From contig JBGTDU010000141.1 of the NCBI GenBank assembly GCA_041748175.1, positions 1 to 18,852 on the forward strand: DNA of 18,852 nt. The letters are read 5' to 3'. The position numbers were made by a program, and so were the translations under genes. This DNA comes from JAHEJB01 sp041748175 (GTDB taxonomy: Bacteria > Bacteroidota > Rhodothermia > Rhodothermales > Rubricoccaceae). Numbering within the stretch: the stretch's first letter is position 1; each line of letters starts with the position of its first letter. Below, piece after piece: positions 16,571 through 18,852 of the stretch. The notes under the pieces were generated by a model. That model searched no databases. It saw nothing but the letters and a program-made list of their open reading frames with translations, and was not told the DNA's origin.

Positions 16571-17188
16571 TCAACCACCGGCGGAATCGAGCAGGTTGCC
16601 GGGGCCGCCTGTCTCGCTCGTGAGTTCGGCGTAGAGCCACGCCCTTGCAACACCCCAGTCGCGCGTTACGGTGCGGCGGCTGACACCGAGTACCTCGGCG
16701 GTTTCCTCGGCGTCTAACCCGCCAAAAAAGCGACACTCTACGACCTCGGCGGCCCGTGGATCAACTGCCTCGAATCGCTTCAGCGCGTCTTCGAGCGCGA
16801 GAAGCTCGTTGGCAGTTTCATCCGGAACGAGCCGTGCTTCATCGAGGGGAAGCGGGGCTTCGCTCCCGCCACGTTTCTGCGCCGACTGTTTCTCGGCGTA
16901 CGTGATCAGCAGATGCCGCATTGCCTTCGAGGCCGTGGCTAGGAAGTGCTTGCGGTTTTCGTAGCCGCTATCCGAGCCGACGAGCTTGAGATACGCCTCG
17001 TGGACAATGGCGGTCGTGTTCAGCGTGTCGTTCCCTTTCCAGTGCCGACGGTGGTGCCGCGCGAGCGCATGCAGCTCGTCGTAGACGCGGCGGAAGAGCT
17101 CCTCCGAGACGGGCTCGCCTCGCTGGAGGCTGTCCAGCAGACGTGTCACGTCTCCATCGTCATTCGGAATCGAACGAAGGTCGGCCAT
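16571..17188 (-). CDS. ECF-type RNA polymerase sigma factor, kinase-linked subfamily
   Basis: The product has 205 residues, started by the ATG at 17188. Sigma region 2 covers about 34-104 (NTTAIVHEAYLKLV, then HFLATASKAMRHLLITYAEK). Region 4 covers about 130-188, with a helix-turn-helix reading LDAEETAEVLGVSRRTVTRDW. The wording of these motifs matches the TIGR02999 (Sig-70_X6) group, whose genes typically sit beside Ser/Thr kinases with TPR domains, exactly as here. No anti-sigma gene is adjacent, so control through phosphorylation by the next gene's product is the likely mode; this is inferred from the family pattern. The gene is divergent from the secreted serine hydrolase, with 152 bases between starts. 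Confidence 0.95.
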   Translation of the reverse strand: MADLRSIPNDDGDVTRLLDSLQRGEPVSEELFRRVYDELHALARHHRRHWKGNDTLNTTAIVHEAYLKLVGSDSGYENRKHFLATASKAMRHLLITYAEKQSAQKRGGSEAPLPLDEARLVPDETANELLALEDALKRFEAVDPRAAEVVECRFFGGLDAEETAEVLGVSRRTVTRDWGVARAWLYAELTSETGGPGNLLDSAGG

Positions 17189-17340
17189 GTGGGAAAGGTT
17201 GGCTGTGGGCCTACCGGCGGCTCAATCTGAACCAAGAAAACGCCCAAACAGGAAAAAAACAAAGGGGCGAATGTCCTTTCAAGCGATCGGTTGTGGTACG
17301 TGATGGTGCCCCATTCTTCGCTCGCTCCTACCGAACGACC

Positions 17341-18720
17341 ATGATGATACGCCTCTCCCTCTTCCTGATTGCGTTTCTTTGCTGCCTCTCGACGGAGTCC
17401 AGTGGATCTCCCATTCGTCTCCACCCATCACCGCCTGGATGCGACGTCACCATCCGGGGATTCCACGGAGGCGCTTCAGGAGCTATCGAGCTTCAACTCG
17501 GCGAGAGTCAGGTAAGGAATCGAGTGGGCTGGTGGACGACCATAGGCGGCGGAATCGTTGCGCTGGAGACGCGCGAGCCATTCTCTGAGGTCGTTGGCCT
17601 GGACTTCGGCTGCAACGCCCACCGGAGGTACCGCTTCTACTTCGAGGCCAACGTAGATGGTACACGGTATCAGTATGTGTACTACTTCCCGAACGAGGAT
17701 GACTTCACCCAGCAGACGCTAATTGATCTGGGAGATGTCAGCCGGTTCTTCGATGTGATCGAGCCGGGGCCGGAAATTTCGGAAGACGAACCGTTGGCCG
17801 GGATTGAACTTGAGGGCGAATGGATCCGCCGCGAGAGCACCTACAATCCCAACGACGGAATGAAGATGGAAATTGATGGGCAGGTTGCCACCCTCACCTA
17901 CGTGCCACCAACTGCGCTAGTCACTTGGCAAGTCGGGAAAGTGATTTGGCAGGGGGTGTCAACGCGCGGAGAAATTGAGGTTCTCGGCAGCACCGGCGAA
18001 TATTACAGCGCGAATGTTACCGCGAGCGGTCTGAACCAGTTGAGTGTGGAGGTTGACCGCGGTGGACAAGGAGACGAGCAGACGTGGGTGCGGGGGCAGG
18101 AGGTGGTGAGCGACGGCGGCGGGGCCGACAGCGACGATGTCGAGGTCGAAATCGAACCTGAATGCGCCCATCTGCTTGACCTCGACCCTGCGATTGCGAC
18201 CATTGTAGACCCAATCGTTGAGGAAGAACTCACAGAGCAGGAGTTAGTGGGCCTGGCCGTTGGAATTATCAAGAACGGCCGGGTGGTTCACCTGAGAGGA
18301 TACGGTTTTGCTGATCGCGAGAATGAGGTGCCGGTGACCACAGAGACACTCTTCCGCTGGGCTTCTATTTCTAAAACGATGACGGCCGTGGCCGCCATGC
18401 AGATGTGGGAGGATGATCTCCTGGACGACACTGCCGACATCGCCGACCTCGTGCCCGAGTTCGAAGAAGAGCCCGACGCCGCCCTCACGATGTGGGAGTT
18501 GCTCGCTAACCTGTCGGGCATCGAGCAGTATCCGTCGGGATGGTTCGAGCGCTCGGAGAACTACCCGGCGGCTGCGGTCTACGATCCGATTGCGGCGCTC
18601 GACATCTTATCGCCTGACCTCGTCTACGCCCCTGCGGACAGCTTTCATTACAGTACAATGGGGTTCATGCTGGCAGGGGCCGTCTTGGAGCGCCTTGCCC
18701 AGAACGAGTACGGGGGCTGA
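17341..18720 (+). CDS. Secreted serine hydrolase (beta-lactamase/class C PBP-like), 3' end lost to an insertion sequence
   Basis: The frame is open from 17143, but the ATG pair at 17341 starts a clear Sec signal (RLSLFLIAFLCCLS). The 459-residue product has a beta-rich N-terminal half of unknown type. Within it, about 160-255 resembles the lipocalin-like domains of Bacteroidota secreted proteins (ELEGEWIRRESTYNP, then EQTWVRG). From about 285 a serine beta-lactamase-like domain begins. It has the nucleophile motif SISK (Ser342, Lys345) and the Tyr motif YST (Tyr437). The frame ends at LERLAQNEYGG, well before the roughly 100-200 further residues and the His/Lys-Thr-Gly motif of complete members. 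The stop lies in the left end of an IS, so the protein is truncated and probably inactive. It diverges from the ECF sigma gene. Confidence 0.85.
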   Translation: MMIRLSLFLIAFLCCLSTESSGSPIRLHPSPPGCDVTIRGFHGGASGAIELQLGESQVRNRVGWWTTIGGGIVALETREPFSEVVGLDFGCNAHRRYRFYFEANVDGTRYQYVYYFPNEDDFTQQTLIDLGDVSRFFDVIEPGPEISEDEPLAGIELEGEWIRRESTYNPNDGMKMEIDGQVATLTYVPPTALVTWQVGKVIWQGVSTRGEIEVLGSTGEYYSANVTASGLNQLSVEVDRGGQGDEQTWVRGQEVVSDGGGADSDDVEVEIEPECAHLLDLDPAIATIVDPIVEEELTEQELVGLAVGIIKNGRVVHLRGYGFADRENEVPVTTETLFRWASISKTMTAVAAMQMWEDDLLDDTADIADLVPEFEEEPDAALTMWELLANLSGIEQYPSGWFERSENYPAAAVYDPIAALDILSPDLVYAPADSFHYSTMGFMLAGAVLERLAQNEYGG

Positions 18721-18852
18721 CCAAAAAGTCCGCGCCTGGGTGGGCGTTTTGTGCATGTAAAGGGGTTGGTTTGGTTAAATTTAGCCATGCAAACTCTTGG
18801 ATCCTCGGGCAAGGTCACCTTCAAGGAGTACCAGCCCCATCAGCCGACTTTT
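18712..18852 (+). mobile_element. Left end of an IS1182-like insertion sequence (partial)
   Basis: The hydrolase frame breaks off at about 18711. From there the sequence changes to gggggctgaccaaaaagtcc, a G-rich start and AAAAAGTCC core of the sort seen at IS ends, followed by an AT-richer leader and a transposase start at 18787. The palindrome gtac at 18708-18711 directly before it could be half of a target-site duplication. The exact left edge cannot be fixed without the right end, which lies beyond the window. Confidence 0.7.
18787..18852 (+). CDS. Transposase, IS1182-like, N-terminal 22 residues only
   Basis: The ATG at 18787 opens a frame to the window end. Its beginning, GKVTFKEYQPHQPTF, resembles the opening of IS1182-family (DDE) transposases, where a (K/R)-x-x-F-K/R-x-Y-x-x-x-Q segment precedes a Leu-Pro-Pro motif. 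Only 22 codons are visible, so the family is tentative and no catalytic residue can be seen. Its position 75 bases inside a sharp break in the hydrolase gene supports the call. Confidence 0.65.
   Translation, partial: MQTLGSSGKVTFKEYQPHQPTF

Noticed and set aside
17143..17340. A 66-residue N-terminal extension of the serine hydrolase
   Set aside because: It would overlap the ECF sigma gene and bury the signal peptide in the middle. The ATG at 17341 places the signal at the N-terminus.
1..18852. CRISPR array, tRNA or rRNA genes, or phage genes
   Set aside because: No spaced identical repeats, cloverleaf-type sequences, rRNA motifs or phage structural proteins were seen on either strand.

Overview
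The window looks like chromosomal DNA of a moderately GC-rich Gram-negative bacterium related to Bacteroidota/Rhodothermota. Three observations point that way. None of the start codons inspected has a clear Shine-Dalgarno sequence. There is a sigma factor of the ECF type usually paired with a Ser/Thr kinase-TPR receptor. There are large secreted multidomain proteins and a Sec lipoprotein with Asp-box repeats. This assignment is an inference; there is no rRNA in the window.

Bases 1-9895 carry a same-strand (minus) gene series. In transcription order it is: a STAS anti-sigma-factor antagonist, a MOSC-domain protein, DNA primase (dnaG), polyphosphate kinase (ppk1), a lipoprotein with five Asp-box repeats, and a large secreted subtilisin-like protease fused to a parallel beta-helix. 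The protease reading frame is broken by one in-frame TAA at 748-750. The same frame continues to base 1 with the expected beta-helix end and a helical region, so it is probably one gene split by a nonsense change or a base error.

Bases 10009-11659 hold a small plus-strand gene of unknown function that faces two overlapping minus-strand membrane-protein genes (one DUF2085). The two sides share a near-perfect bidirectional terminator. Bases 11758-13896 are the groES-groEL operon, with a CIRCE operator upstream and a strong terminator downstream. Degenerate 7-base tandem repeats of different sequence lie in the spacers around groEL.

Bases 14038-17188 are an ECF sigma factor followed by a membrane Ser/Thr kinase with a periplasmic TPR-type domain, on the minus strand. 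A secreted serine hydrolase of the beta-lactamase/class C penicillin-binding type diverges from them. That hydrolase stops abruptly just after its Tyr motif, where the left end of an insertion sequence begins. The first 22 codons of an IS1182-like transposase are visible before the window ends.

No tRNA, rRNA, CRISPR array or phage gene was seen, and no gap longer than about 200 bases lacks a gene or identified element. No wholly new system is evident. The best leads are the split protease, the heptamer repeats around groEL, the IS-interrupted hydrolase next to the sigma-kinase pair, and the uncharacterised small membrane-anchored protein.
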